A stretch of 64,000 nucleotides of DNA from Frigoribacterium sp. PhB116. GTDB lineage: Bacteria; Actinomycetota; Actinomycetes; Actinomycetales; Microbacteriaceae. This document shows, piece by piece, positions 43,758 to 53,016 of the stretch (position 1 is the first letter of the stretch; every line of letters starts with the position of its first letter). The DNA lies in contig NZ_SOBE01000001.1 of the NCBI RefSeq assembly GCF_004364285.1, positions 992,001-1,056,000 of the forward strand, read 5' to 3'. Under the pieces are notes generated by a model. The model did not search any database, was not told where the DNA came from, and saw only the letters and a list, made by a program, of their open reading frames with translations. Both the position numbers and the translations under genes were made by a program.

Positions 43758-45347
43758 TCAGCTGTTCGCGAGCGAGTTCCCGCAGCGCCACACCGACGCC
43801 GTGAGGGTGTCGAGGGCACTGCGGGCGTTGTCCTGCACCGGGCCGATGGCGTAGAAGGCGAAGGTCAGCGGCGTCCCGTCGGCCGAGTCGATCGAGCCAG
43901 CGAGCGTGTACGCGGTGTCGATCCAGCCGGTCTTGGCGTGGACGGCACCGCGCGCGGCGGCGTTCGAGCCGGTGAAGCGCGACGCGAGCGTCCCGGTCTG
44001 GCCCGAGATCGGCAGGGCGTCGTAGACGGCCCCGAGACCGTGGGCGCGGTCACGCACCTGGATCATCAGACGGGCCACGAAGGTCGACGGCACCGCGTTG
44101 TCCTCACTGAGCCCCGAGCCGTCGACGATCGTCACGACGGACGCGTCCAGCCCGTAGGTGCCGCTCAGCGCCGACCGGTACAGGGCCGTCAAGGAGGCGG
44201 CGGACCCGTCCGCACCCGACTCCCGCGACGAGGCCCGCGCGAGCATCTCGGCCAGCGTGTTGTCCGAGTTCGGCAGCATCTGGCCGATGAGGGTCGAGAC
44301 CGGCTGCGACTGCACCGAGCCCAGCACCGTCGCGCTGCTCGCCGTGCCCTGCGAGATCGACGCCGACGCCGCCCCCGAGACGCCCGCGGCGACGAGCGCG
44401 GACCGGAAGGCCTCGCCGGCCCGGCCGACCGGGTCGGTGCTGCGGGGGCTCGTGACCGCGGAGGGGTCGGCCCGGTCGCCGTCGACCATCAACGCGGTGA
44501 CCTCGCTGTGGTAGCCGATGGTCTGCTCGGTGCGCTTCCACGACGGGTCCCACTTGTCGGCCTGGCTCCACCAGGTGGCGTCGAGCGTGATCTGCGAGAC
44601 CGGCTGACCGCCGAGGGAGGCGGCGACCTGCCCCGCGAGGTCGCTGAGCGTCGGCGCGCCGGAGTACACGCTGCGGCCCGTCGCGCTGAGGGTCGCGTCA
44701 CCGCCGCCCACGAGGGCGATCGTCCCGCTGCCCGGGTCGCCCGTGACCGTGGTCGTCAGACGGTGGTCGCCGCCCAGGACCGCGAGGGCGACGGCGCTCG
44801 TCAGCGTCTTGAGCACGCTGCCGGTCCGGGCCGGGGTCGACCCGTTCCGGTCGAACAGGATCTCGCCCGTCGTGGCGTTGACGACCGATCCCTCGAACTG
44901 GGCGAGACGCGGGTCGGAGGCGGCAGCGGCGACCGAGCAGGTGCGCAGCTTGGTCGCGGGGGGCACGACCGCAGGCGCGACCCGCTGGGGGTCGGGCGCC
45001 TCGGTGGGGCCGGGCGTGACGGTGACGACGTCGGCCGGTTCGGCGCTGCCGTCGCCGTCCGCTCCGGACAGGGCACTCGACGCGACGGGGGCATCGGGGG
45101 CGGTCGCGGCTCCGGCGGCGACCGCACCGCCGCCGAGCAGGGCGAACGCGAGGACGCCGGCGGTCACGAGAGCGGTGCGGGGGTGCTCCCGCAGGAGGCG
45201 CGCGGCAGACGCGCGCACGTCTCGCGTCCGGCCTCGCCCTGCGGTCACGTCCGTGCCCTCGGCCCGCGTCTCGGTCGCCTCCGCGCGTACCTCGGGGGCG
45301 CCGTCGTCGGAGGGGCGGTCGTCGGGGGTCGCGTCCTGCTCGCTCAT
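43758..45347 (-). CDS. dacB: D-alanyl-D-alanine carboxypeptidase/endopeptidase (PBP4, DacB type)
   Basis: 529 aa from ATG 45347; ATG 45356 is an alternative. A cytoplasmic acidic N-terminus (1-55) is followed by one membrane segment (about 58-82) and a Ser/Thr/Pro linker. Class C penicillin-binding motifs are S177-V-L-K180, S361-D-N and K472-T-G, in order and intact. The large insertion between SxxK and SxN typical of PBP4 is present. It trims peptidoglycan side chains or cuts crosslinks outside the membrane. Confidence 0.9.
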   Translation of the reverse strand: MSEQDATPDDRPSDDGAPEVRAEATETRAEGTDVTAGRGRTRDVRASAARLLREHPRTALVTAGVLAFALLGGGAVAAGAATAPDAPVASSALSGADGDGSAEPADVVTVTPGPTEAPDPQRVAPAVVPPATKLRTCSVAAAASDPRLAQFEGSVVNATTGEILFDRNGSTPARTGSVLKTLTSAVALAVLGGDHRLTTTVTGDPGSGTIALVGGGDATLSATGRSVYSGAPTLSDLAGQVAASLGGQPVSQITLDATWWSQADKWDPSWKRTEQTIGYHSEVTALMVDGDRADPSAVTSPRSTDPVGRAGEAFRSALVAAGVSGAASASISQGTASSATVLGSVQSQPVSTLIGQMLPNSDNTLAEMLARASSRESGADGSAASLTALYRSALSGTYGLDASVVTIVDGSGLSEDNAVPSTFVARLMIQVRDRAHGLGAVYDALPISGQTGTLASRFTGSNAAARGAVHAKTGWIDTAYTLAGSIDSADGTPLTFAFYAIGPVQDNARSALDTLTASVWRCGNSLANS

Positions 45348-45452
45348 CGAGGACATCCTACGAAACGCGTGCCTCCTCCGGGGGCCGCGTCCGCGCCTCC
45401 CCGGCTCCGGACCTCAGCGGGCCGACTCAGCGGGCCCATCCAGTGGGCAGGC

Positions 45453-46433
45453 TCAGCGCTCGGGGTACTGCACGCCGACCTGGCGGCGGACCTCGTCCAT
45501 GGTGGCCATCACGGCGACGATCCCGTCGGAGGTGAGCGCCGGGCTCTCGAGCTCGCCGGCATCGGCCAGGCGGGCCAGCTCGAGCGCCTGGTGGTGCATC
45601 CCGCGGAGGTCGCCCTCGTCGGAGTCGAACCGCTCGAGGACCTCGCCGTCCGCGTCGAGGACGGTGAAGCCGCCGGGAGCGTAGAAGGTGTGGTCGATCT
45701 CGATGCGGCCCGCGCTGCCGTGCAGGACGGCGTCGTTGCGGCCCGCGGTGTCGAGCGCGCAGAACAGGTTCGACGTCGCTCCGTTCGCGTGGCGCAGAGT
45801 GATCCCGGTGCGCCTGTCGACGCCCTGGTCGCTGAGCACGGCCGTGGCCGCGACGGCCGCGACCGGCCCGAGCAGGTCGTGGGCGAACGAGACCGGGTAG
45901 ACGCCGAGGTCGAGCAGGGCGCCGCCGCCGAGGGCCGGGTCGTTGAGACGGTGCTGCGGGTCGGTCGGCAACGACTGCATGTGGGCGGCCGTGAGGAGGC
46001 GCGGCTCGCCGATAGCGCCGCTGCGGACCACCTCACGGAGGCGCGCCTGCTGCGGCAGGTACCGGGTCCACATCGCCTCGAGGGCCACGACGCCGCCCTC
46101 ACGAGCAGCGGCCAGCACGCGCCCCGCCTCGTCGGCGCTGACGGTGAACGGCTTCTCGACGAGGACGTGCTTGCCCGCCCGGATCGCGAGGAGGGCGTTC
46201 TGTTCGTGGAACACGTGCGGCGTCGCGACGTACACCGCCTCGACCTCCGGATCCGCCACGAGGTCGTCGTAGCTGCCGTGCGCGGTCGTGATGCCGTGGT
46301 CGTCGGCGAAGCGCCTCGCCTTGTCGGCGTCACGCGACCCGACGGCCGCGACGGCGATGCCTGCGGCGGCCAGGTCGTTCACGAAGGTGTCGGCGATGCC
46401 GCCGGCGCCGAGGATTCCCCATCGGATGCTCAT
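45453..46433 (-). CDS. Gfo/Idh/MocA-family oxidoreductase
   Basis: 326 aa, ATG 46433. RWGILGAGGIADTFVND is the dinucleotide-binding turn; VATPHVFHEQNALLAIRAGKHVLVEKPF includes the EKP motif; LLDLGVYPVSFAHDLLGP is the substrate-site block, with the DxGxYP form of the trans-1,2-dihydrobenzenediol dehydrogenase/glucose-fructose oxidoreductase-like branch. It is a paralogue, not a close copy, of the 40546 protein. The stop region carries repeated CGCTGAG blocks. Confidence 0.87.
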   Translation of the reverse strand: MSIRWGILGAGGIADTFVNDLAAAGIAVAAVGSRDADKARRFADDHGITTAHGSYDDLVADPEVEAVYVATPHVFHEQNALLAIRAGKHVLVEKPFTVSADEAGRVLAAAREGGVVALEAMWTRYLPQQARLREVVRSGAIGEPRLLTAAHMQSLPTDPQHRLNDPALGGGALLDLGVYPVSFAHDLLGPVAAVAATAVLSDQGVDRRTGITLRHANGATSNLFCALDTAGRNDAVLHGSAGRIEIDHTFYAPGGFTVLDADGEVLERFDSDEGDLRGMHHQALELARLADAGELESPALTSDGIVAVMATMDEVRRQVGVQYPER

Positions 46434-46522
46434 GCGACCTGTCTACCAGTCAGGCTGGTCGGCGGGGCCGCTGGTCGGCGGGGCTGCGGAGGAGGGGTCT
46501 CCGGGGACGCTCAGGACGGCAG

Positions 46523-46550
46523 AAGGCCCGATCCTGACGGACCGGGCCTT
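46523..46550 (-). terminator. Terminator after tRNA-Thr
   Basis: AAGGCCCG (46523-46530) pairs with CGGGCCTT (46543-46550) around a 12-base loop, just downstream of the tRNA on the minus strand. Confidence 0.65.
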
Positions 46551-46556
46551 CGTGGG

Positions 46557-46629
46557 AGCCGCTTTGGGGAATCGAACCCCAGACCTTCTCATTACGAGTG
46601 AGACGCTCTGCCGACTGAGCTAAAGCGGC
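46557..46629 (-). tRNA. tRNA-Thr (anticodon CGT)
   Basis: 73-nt cloverleaf on the minus strand. Acceptor arms GCCGCTT and AAGCGGC, D-arm with AGCTCAGTCGGCAGAGC, anticodon stem TCTCA/TGAGA with loop CTCGTAA giving anticodon CGT, and T-arm with GGTTCGATTCC. It reads the ACG codon, common in this GC-rich genome. The CCA end is not encoded. Confidence 0.93.
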
Positions 46630-46689
46630 GGATCTCGATCAGATCGAGAACCCGTGCCTCGCGGCACGATCACCAACTGTAGCGGATTC

Positions 46690-47349
46690 TCAGACCTGTC
46701 GCGTCACGACTCGGCCGAGCTCGGCGAACGACGCCTCCATGCGCGCGCGCAGGCCGTAGCGGTGGTCGGTCGCGTGGTCGGCGTCGTCGTCGTCGATCCA
46801 CTCGCCCCAGGCGTGGCGGAGGGCGGCGATGGCCACGAGGGTGAGGAGGTGGGCGCTGCTGAGGTCGGACTCCTCAGTGGCGTCGTCGGCACGGCCGGGG
46901 GCCGTGGCCAGACGACGGGCGACGATGCCCGTGAGGCGCTCCTCGAGCACGCGGGTGGAGGCGATCCGGCGGGCGAGCAGGTCGGGGTGGCTGCGCAGCA
47001 CCATGCGTCGACGCTGCACCAGGTCGCGGTCGAACGTCGCGGTCACGACGGCCTCGTCGAGGAGGCGGATGAGGCCGTCGATGATCGGCTCGTCGTGCGC
47101 CCCGAGGAACCGGTCGAGGGACTCGCCCTCGGGCAGGTCGGGCAGGTCGCCGACGACGGCCTCTTCTTTCGACGTGAAGTAGTTGAAGAACGTGCGGGGC
47201 GACACGTCGGCGCGGCGGCTGATCATGTCGACGGTGACGGCCTCGAGTCCCTCCTCGCCGATCAGGTCGAGGACGGAGAGCTGGATGGCCCGTCGGGTGG
47301 CCAGGCGCTTGCGCTCACGCAGGCCCGGGGCGGCAGTCGGGTCGGTCAT
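46690..47349 (-). CDS. TetR-family transcriptional regulator
   Basis: 219 aa from ATG 47349. N-terminal HTH (about 15-60): RLATRRAIQLSVLDLIGEEG, then VDMISRRADVSPRTFFNYFTSKEEAV, a textbook TetR recognition helix. The C-terminal ligand domain (70-219) resembles the MftR-like TetR_C group. It sits 14 bases after holB on the same strand, so it may be read through from there, but its target is unknown. Confidence 0.88.
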   Translation of the reverse strand: MTDPTAAPGLRERKRLATRRAIQLSVLDLIGEEGLEAVTVDMISRRADVSPRTFFNYFTSKEEAVVGDLPDLPEGESLDRFLGAHDEPIIDGLIRLLDEAVVTATFDRDLVQRRRMVLRSHPDLLARRIASTRVLEERLTGIVARRLATAPGRADDATEESDLSSAHLLTLVAIAALRHAWGEWIDDDDADHATDHRYGLRARMEASFAELGRVVTRQV

Positions 47350-47363
47350 GCCGCCATCTTGCC

Positions 47364-48509
47364 TCACCTGACCGCGTGTCGGCTGACGGCCACCAGCATG
47401 GCCTCGAGCGCCAGCGCCGGGGCCACGTTCGACTCGATCCGTCGACGTGCGACGGCGATCGCGTCCATGACTGCGAGAGTGCTCGCCGGCGTCGAGGCCG
47501 CGGTCGCCTCGTCGAGCCGGCCACGGACCGCCTGGTTGATGGGCTCCTCCGCCACCCCGAGGTGCAGCAGGAGGACGTCGCGGTACAGCGAGAGCAGGTC
47601 GACGAGGATGCGGTCGATGCCGTCGCGGAGGCTCCGGGTCGCCCGACGTTTCTGGTCGTCCTCCAGCGCGCGGAGCTGGCTGCGGAGGGCCGGGGGCACG
47701 GTCCCGCCCGGCTCGACGCCGAGCGACCGGAGGGCGCTCGCGCGTTCTTGGGCGTCACGCTGCTCGGTGATGGCCTTGGCGTCGTCCCCGGCGACGGCGA
47801 GCATCGTGGTCGCCGCGTTCACCGCGTCGGACACGCTGCGGATGGCCAGCGCGGTCTCGAGCGTCCGTCGGCGGCGCTCGCGCGCCTCCTCGTCCGTCGC
47901 GAGACGGAGCGCCATGCCGATGTGGCTCTGCGCCTCACGGGCCGCCGTGACGGCCGTCTCGTGGTCGATGCCGTCGCGACGCTCGAGCAGGGCGGCCACG
48001 TCGGCCACGGTCGGCGTCCGGAGGCGGATGCTGCGGACGCGGGACCGGATCGTCGGGATGAGGTCGGCCTCGCTCGGGGCGCAGAGGATCCACACAGTGC
48101 GGGGCGGCGGCTCCTCGAGGGCCTTCAGCAGCAGGTTGCTGGTGCGCTCGGTCATCCGGTCGGCGTCCTCGATGACGACGACGCGGTAGCGGCCGACCGA
48201 GGGAGAGAACTGGGACGACGCGACCAGCGACCGCACCTCGTCGATGGTGATGATGATCCGCTCCGTGCTGAGCACGGCCAGGTCGGGATGCGACCGGGCG
48301 TCGACCTGGCGGCTCGTCGCCTCGTCGTCGTGGCCCCGGGACAGCAACGCGGTCGCGAAGGCGTAGGCGAGGTTCGAACGGCCGGAACCGGGCGGGCCGG
48401 TGATCAACCACGAGTGCGTCATCGCCGAGCGGGACGGATCGGCGGAGGCAGCCGCCTCGAGGAGCTCGACGGCGTCGGCCTGGCCGGTCAGGCCGTCCCA
48501 GCCGCTCAT
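47364..48509 (-). CDS. holB: DNA polymerase III delta-prime subunit
   Basis: 381 aa from ATG 48509. Clamp-loader AAA+ layout: GLTGQADAVELLEAAA, a Walker A-like GPPGSGRSN in which Lys is replaced by Arg, VVVIEDADRMTERTSNLLLKALEEPPPRTVW (sensor region) and TIRSRVRSIRL. The altered P-loop fits the non-hydrolysing delta-prime role. The tmk-holB pairing and the order topA-tmk-holB are typical of actinobacteria. Confidence 0.92.
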   Translation of the reverse strand: MSGWDGLTGQADAVELLEAAASADPSRSAMTHSWLITGPPGSGRSNLAYAFATALLSRGHDDEATSRQVDARSHPDLAVLSTERIIITIDEVRSLVASSQFSPSVGRYRVVVIEDADRMTERTSNLLLKALEEPPPRTVWILCAPSEADLIPTIRSRVRSIRLRTPTVADVAALLERRDGIDHETAVTAAREAQSHIGMALRLATDEEARERRRRTLETALAIRSVSDAVNAATTMLAVAGDDAKAITEQRDAQERASALRSLGVEPGGTVPPALRSQLRALEDDQKRRATRSLRDGIDRILVDLLSLYRDVLLLHLGVAEEPINQAVRGRLDEATAASTPASTLAVMDAIAVARRRIESNVAPALALEAMLVAVSRHAVR

Positions 48510-48519
48510 CGCTCGCTGC

Positions 48520-49146
48520 TCACTGCTCGGTGAGGAGGTCGGCGACCCTCGCCCGCACGGCCGCCGCGACCTCGGCGACCGGCAGCGTCGCGTCGACCAC
48601 GAGGAACCGGGCGGGCTCGGCACGGGCGATCGCGAGGTACGAGTCCCGGACCCGGCCGTGGAACGCCGCGGCCTCCGACTCGAGCCGGTCCCAGGACTTC
48701 TCGGCAGCGTCGAGGCGCGACCTGCCGACCTGCGGGTCGAGGTCGAGCAGCACGGTGAGGTCAGGCGTCAGTCCGCCGGTCGCCCAGACGGACAGCTCGC
48801 GCACCTCGTCTCCGCCCAGCACGCGGCCCGCGCCCTGGTAGGCGACGGACGAGTCGACGTACCTGTCCTGCAGGACGACCTCGTCGCGGTCGAGGGCCGG
48901 GCGCACGAGGGTCTCGACGTGGTGGGCTCGGTCGGCCGCGTAGAGCAGGGCCTCAGCCCGGGCCGCGATGTGTCCCCGGCGGTGCAGGACGATCTGCCGG
49001 AGCTCGAGGCCCAGGTCGGTGCCTCCGGGCTCCCGGGTGCGGACGACACGGCGACCCTGCTCACCGAGCCACGCCTCGAGGAGGGCCGCCTGCGTGGTCT
49101 TGCCCGATCCGTCGCCGCCCTCGAGGGTGATGAACAGACCGGCCAC
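48520..49146 (-). CDS. tmk: Thymidylate kinase
   Basis: 208 aa, GTG 49146 sharing one base with the topA stop (TAGTG). P-loop FITLEGGDGSGKTTQ, the DR motif in DRYVDSSVAYQGAGR, and the LID region. It phosphorylates dTMP to dTDP; with the thymidine kinase at 62717 it completes thymidine salvage. Confidence 0.95.
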   Translation of the reverse strand: MAGLFITLEGGDGSGKTTQAALLEAWLGEQGRRVVRTREPGGTDLGLELRQIVLHRRGHIAARAEALLYAADRAHHVETLVRPALDRDEVVLQDRYVDSSVAYQGAGRVLGGDEVRELSVWATGGLTPDLTVLLDLDPQVGRSRLDAAEKSWDRLESEAAAFHGRVRDSYLAIARAEPARFLVVDATLPVAEVAAAVRARVADLLTEQ

Positions 49147-52088
49147 TACGAGGCCTCCGGCGCGTCGCCGTCCGTGGCCGCCGCCGTGGCAGCGGCCTTC
49201 GCGGCGGCGGGCTTCCTCGCGGCAGCCGGCTTCTTGACGGCCGCCGGCTTCGCGGCAGCGGCCCCGGCAGCAGCCGGCTTCGCGGCGGCGGGCTTCTTCG
49301 CGGCCGCGGGCTTCTTCGCAGCCGGCTTCTTGGCAGCGGGCTTCTTCGCAGACGGCTTCTTGGCCGGGCCCTTGGCGCGCTTGTCGGCGAGCAGCTGGAT
49401 CGCGCGCTCGAAGTCGACCTCCTCGACGGTCTCCCCGCGGGGGATGGTGGCGTTCGTCTCGCCGTCCGTCACGTAGGCCCCGAAGCGGCCGTCCTTGATC
49501 TTGATCGGCTTGCCGCTGACCGGGTCGGCCTCGAACTCGGCGAGGGCGCTGCTGGCCCGCTTCGCCCCGTACTTGGGCTGGGCGTAGAGCTCGAGGGCGC
49601 CGGGCAGGTCGATCTCGAAGATCTGGTCCTCGCTGGTGAGCGACCGGGTGTCCGTGCCCTTCTTGAGGTACGGACCGTAGCGGCCGTTCTGGGCCTGGAT
49701 CTCGTCGCCCGTCTCCGGGTCGACTCCGACCGTCCGCGGCAGGTCGAGCAGCGCGAGAGCGGTCTCGAGGTCGATGGTGTCGACGCTCATGCTCTTGAAC
49801 AGGGACGCCGTCCGCTCCTTGGGGGCGGCCTTCTTCGCCGGGGCTTTCTTGGCGGGCGCCTTCTTCGTCGCGGTGCCGTCCGTGGCGGCAGGTGAGGCGG
49901 TGGCGGTCGCCGCCTCGACGACCTCGCCGGTGGCGGGGTCCGCAGCGATCTCCTCCGGGGTGCGCTCGGTCACGTACGGACCGAAACGGCCGTCCTTCGC
50001 GAGCACCTCCTTGCCGGACTCGGGGTTGACGCCGACGACGCGGTCGCCGATGACGGGAGCGTCGATGAGCTCACGGGCGCGGGCCGGCGTCAGCTCGTCC
50101 GGAGCCATGTCCTCGGGGACGTTGACCCGGCGGGGGGTCTCGGGGTCGTCGCCCGGAGCCTCGAGGTAGGGGCCGTAGCGCCCGATGCGCAGGGTGAGCC
50201 CTTCGCCGAGCGGGATGGAGTTGATGTCCCTCGCGTCGATCTCACCCAGGTTGTCGATCACCTTGCGGAGCCCGCGGTGCGTGTCGTTGCCGAAGTAGAA
50301 GCCGTTGAGCCAGTCGACCCGGTCGGCGTCGCCGCCGGCGATGAGGTCGAGGTCGTCCTCCATGCTGGCCGTGAAGTCGTACTGGACCAGGTCGCCGAAG
50401 TACTCCTCGAGCAGCCGGACGACGGAGAACGCGATCCAGTTCGGCACGAGGGCCGTGCCCCGGGGCGTGACGTAGCCGCGGTCGACGATGGTCGACATGA
50501 TGGCGGCGTACGTCGACGGCCGCCCGATCCCCAGCTCTTCGAGCGTCTTGACGAGGCTCGCCTCGGTGTAGCGCGGCGGCGCGCTCGTGTCGTGCCCCTT
50601 CGCCTCGATCTCGTCGAGGGTGAGCTGCTGGCCCTCCGTCAGCGGCGGGAGCTTGGCCTCGGCGCTGTCGGCCGCGCCGTGTCGGTCTTCGTCGCGACCC
50701 TCCTCGTACGCGTTCAGGAAGCCGCGGAAGGTGATGACGGTGCCGGTGGCGACGAACTCGGCCGCCGTGCGGGCGGCCCCCTCGGCGGACACGCCCGCGA
50801 CGGCGGTCTGCGTCGTCGCCGTCACGACGACGGAGGCCGTCGAGCCCTTGGCGTCGGCCATCTGCGAGGCGACGGTGCGCTTCCAGATGAGGTCGTAGAG
50901 CTTCCAGTCGTTGCCCCTCAGGGTCGACTGCATGTCGCTCGGCGTGCGGAACGTGTCGCCGGAGGGGCGGATCGCCTCGTGCGCCTCCTGGGCGTTCTTG
51001 CTCTTGCCCGTGTAGACGCGGCGCTTCTCGGGCACCGTGTCGGCACCGTACAGGGAGGCGGCCTGGGACCGGGCGGCGTTCGTCGCCTGCTGCGAGAGCG
51101 ACGGCGAGTCGGTGCGCATGTAGGTGATGTGCCCGTTCTCGTACAGCGACTGGGCGACGCTCATCGTCTGGCGGGCGGAGAACCGCAGCTTGCGGGCGGC
51201 CTCCTGCTGCAGGGTCGACGTCGTGAACGGGGCGGCGGGACGGCGCGTGTAGGGCTTCGACTCGACCGACGAGACGACGATGTCGACGTCCGACGCCTGG
51301 AGCGCACGGGAGAGCGCCCCGGCCGAGGCCTCGTCGAGCGCGACGGCCTGCCCCTTGGGCTGGCCGCGGTCGTCGAAGTCCCGACCGCTCGCGACCCTGG
51401 TGCCGTCGACCCGCACGAGGCGGGAGGAGAAGGGCAGCGCGTCGGCGGCAGGCTCGAAGGTGGCGGTGAGGTCCCAGTAGGAGGCGGAGACGAACGCGAG
51501 CCGCTCGCGCTCGCGGTCGACGACGAGGCGGGTCGCCGCCGACTGCACGCGACCGGCCGAGAGGCCCGGACCCACCTTGCGCCAGAGGACCGGCGAGACC
51601 TCGTAGCCGTAGAGGCGGTCGAGGATGCGGCGGGTCTCCTGGGCGTCCACGAGAGCCGTGTCGAGCTCGCGGGTGTTCTCCTGGGCCTTCTGGATCGCGT
51701 CCTTCGTGATCTCGTGGAAGACCATCCTCTTGACGGGGACCTTCGGCTTCAGCTCCTGCAGCAGGTGCCACGCGATGGCCTCGCCCTCGCGGTCCTCATC
51801 AGTCGCGAGGTAGAGCTCGTCCGCGCCCTTGAGCGCACGCTTGAGCTCGGAGACCGTCTTCTTCTTCGCGTCGGAGACGACGTAGTAGGGCTCGAAGCCG
51901 TTCTCGACGTCGACGCTGAACTTGCCGAGCGACCCCTTCTTGAGCTCGGGGGGCAGGTTCTTGGGCTCGACGAGGTCACGGATGTGCCCGACGGAGGCGA
52001 GCACCTCGTAGCCGCTGCCGAGGTACTGCCCGATCGTCTTGGCCTTCGCGGGCGACTCGACGATGACCAGTTTCTTCGTGCCTGGCAC
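49146..52088 (-). CDS. topA: DNA topoisomerase I with Lys/Ala-rich C-terminal tail
   Basis: 980 aa from GTG 52088, preceded by AAGGAG. TOPRIM domain: KLVIVESPAKAKTI and YLATDEDREGEAIAWHL. The catalytic Tyr is in HITYMRTDS. After the core come several copies of the actinobacterial topoisomerase C-terminal repeat (each with a KxGRFGPYVT- or NGRYGPYLK-like element, between about 630 and 890). The last 80 residues are a histone-H1-like tail of AKKPAA blocks, which in related enzymes aids DNA binding and processivity. A TTGACC/TACAGA promoter pair lies just upstream (52112-52139). Confidence 0.95.
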   Translation of the reverse strand: MPGTKKLVIVESPAKAKTIGQYLGSGYEVLASVGHIRDLVEPKNLPPELKKGSLGKFSVDVENGFEPYYVVSDAKKKTVSELKRALKGADELYLATDEDREGEAIAWHLLQELKPKVPVKRMVFHEITKDAIQKAQENTRELDTALVDAQETRRILDRLYGYEVSPVLWRKVGPGLSAGRVQSAATRLVVDRERERLAFVSASYWDLTATFEPAADALPFSSRLVRVDGTRVASGRDFDDRGQPKGQAVALDEASAGALSRALQASDVDIVVSSVESKPYTRRPAAPFTTSTLQQEAARKLRFSARQTMSVAQSLYENGHITYMRTDSPSLSQQATNAARSQAASLYGADTVPEKRRVYTGKSKNAQEAHEAIRPSGDTFRTPSDMQSTLRGNDWKLYDLIWKRTVASQMADAKGSTASVVVTATTQTAVAGVSAEGAARTAAEFVATGTVITFRGFLNAYEEGRDEDRHGAADSAEAKLPPLTEGQQLTLDEIEAKGHDTSAPPRYTEASLVKTLEELGIGRPSTYAAIMSTIVDRGYVTPRGTALVPNWIAFSVVRLLEEYFGDLVQYDFTASMEDDLDLIAGGDADRVDWLNGFYFGNDTHRGLRKVIDNLGEIDARDINSIPLGEGLTLRIGRYGPYLEAPGDDPETPRRVNVPEDMAPDELTPARARELIDAPVIGDRVVGVNPESGKEVLAKDGRFGPYVTERTPEEIAADPATGEVVEAATATASPAATDGTATKKAPAKKAPAKKAAPKERTASLFKSMSVDTIDLETALALLDLPRTVGVDPETGDEIQAQNGRYGPYLKKGTDTRSLTSEDQIFEIDLPGALELYAQPKYGAKRASSALAEFEADPVSGKPIKIKDGRFGAYVTDGETNATIPRGETVEEVDFERAIQLLADKRAKGPAKKPSAKKPAAKKPAAKKPAAAKKPAAAKPAAAGAAAAKPAAVKKPAAARKPAAAKAAATAAATDGDAPEAS

Positions 52089-52111
52089 GGGACTCCTTGC
52101 TTCGGGGAACG

Positions 52112-52139
52112 TCTGTACCCGATCTCGAGGACCGGTCAA
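52112..52139 (-). promoter_or_regulatory. Putative topA promoter
   Basis: On the minus strand TTGACC (52139-52134), a 16-base spacer and TACAGA (52117-52112) form a plausible -35/-10 pair upstream of the topA start at 52088. TACAGA is not an ideal -10. A second TATGGT lies further upstream at 52217-52212. Confidence 0.4.
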
Positions 52140-52240
52140 GTGGTCGGAGGCGGGCGGTCCTCCCGCCGTCCCTGACACGGGACCGACGGATCGTGCGCTG
52201 CCGACAGGCACACCATACACACACCCTCCGGCGCACCGGC

Positions 52241-52672
52241 TCACGGCCCGGGGCCCGTCCGGCGCCCTGCGGAGGGCGGCGGTCCCGCCGTCGCCGAGGC
52301 GCGCACGGCGACCCCGAGCAGGGGCGCCGACCCTGTCACGACGACCGTCACGACGAGCCCGTCGACGTCGCAGGAGGAGAGCTCGACCGTGTTCGCCCGA
52401 GCCAGCGACGCTGCCACGGAACACGGCCCGCCGCCGCCCGTGACCAGCCCGGCGGCGGCGTCCGCGGCGGCCAGGGCGGAGGCGTCCGCGGCGCCCGCCA
52501 CCCTGCTGCGCTCAGCGAGCGCCTGCGTCCCCGCGAGGGCCGCCGCGGCCAGGACCGCGACCACGACGACGGCCGAGACCGAGAAGACGGAGGCGCTGCC
52601 CGCGTCGTCGTCATCGGTCCGGCCGGCCACGGCCGTCCCCTCTCTCCCCCTCGTCTCTTCTCGCCGCCTCAT
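52241..52672 (-). CDS. Rv3654c-type TadE-like pseudopilin of the Tad locus
   Basis: 143 aa from ATG 52672, overlapping the TadE stop (ATGA). A charged N-terminus (MRRREETRGREG) is followed by GSASVFSVSAVVVVAVLAAAALAGTQALAERSRVAGAADASALAAADAA, one membrane helix running into the Ala-rich amphipathic helix seen in Rv3654c-like proteins. Two cysteines in the C-terminal half could form a disulphide. It is probably a minor pilus or secretion component. Last gene of the operon. Confidence 0.8.
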   Translation of the reverse strand: MRRREETRGREGTAVAGRTDDDDAGSASVFSVSAVVVVAVLAAAALAGTQALAERSRVAGAADASALAAADAAAGLVTGGGGPCSVAASLARANTVELSSCDVDGLVVTVVVTGSAPLLGVAVRASATAGPPPSAGRRTGPGP

Positions 52673-53010
52673 CCGCCGGCGGCCGGCGCGCAGCTGCGGG
52701 CCCGCAGGGTGACGACGCCGGACAGGGGCCCGAGGGAGACTGCCCTGGCCACCGTGAGGCAGACGATCGTGCCCTCGATGGACGCGCTGCTCTCGGCACC
52801 CGGCGCCAGCGCGGCCAGCGTCGCCGAGACGGAGTCGACGTCTCCCCTCGCCGTCTGCCGGGCGGCCACCGCGGCGGCGTCGGCCAGCCGGACGGACTGT
52901 GCTGAGGCCCCGACCGCCCCGACGGCCAGCGCGACGACCGCGAGGACGGCGGGAAGGACGACCGCGAACTCGGCCGTGACGCTCCCGGTGTCGCGGAGGA
53001 CCCTGCTCAC
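52669..53010 (-). CDS. TadE-family minor pilin
   Basis: 113 aa from GTG 53010. TGSVTAEFAVVLPAVLAVVALAVG is the TadE signature: short polar leader, Glu, then one hydrophobic helix, followed by RLADAAAVAARQTARGD. The C-terminal domain has two cysteines. It is a pseudopilin of the Tad/Flp apparatus. The 4-base overlap with the next gene shows co-expression. Confidence 0.85.
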   Translation of the reverse strand: MSRVLRDTGSVTAEFAVVLPAVLAVVALAVGAVGASAQSVRLADAAAVAARQTARGDVDSVSATLAALAPGAESSASIEGTIVCLTVARAVSLGPLSGVVTLRARSCAPAAGG

Positions 53011-53016
53011 CGTGTC

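Noticed and set aside
40546-46433. The two Gfo/Idh/MocA genes as a recent duplication
   Set aside because: They differ in Rossmann start (GYGLAGRVFH against GAGGIADTFV), in length and in substrate-site blocks; they belong to different branches of the family.
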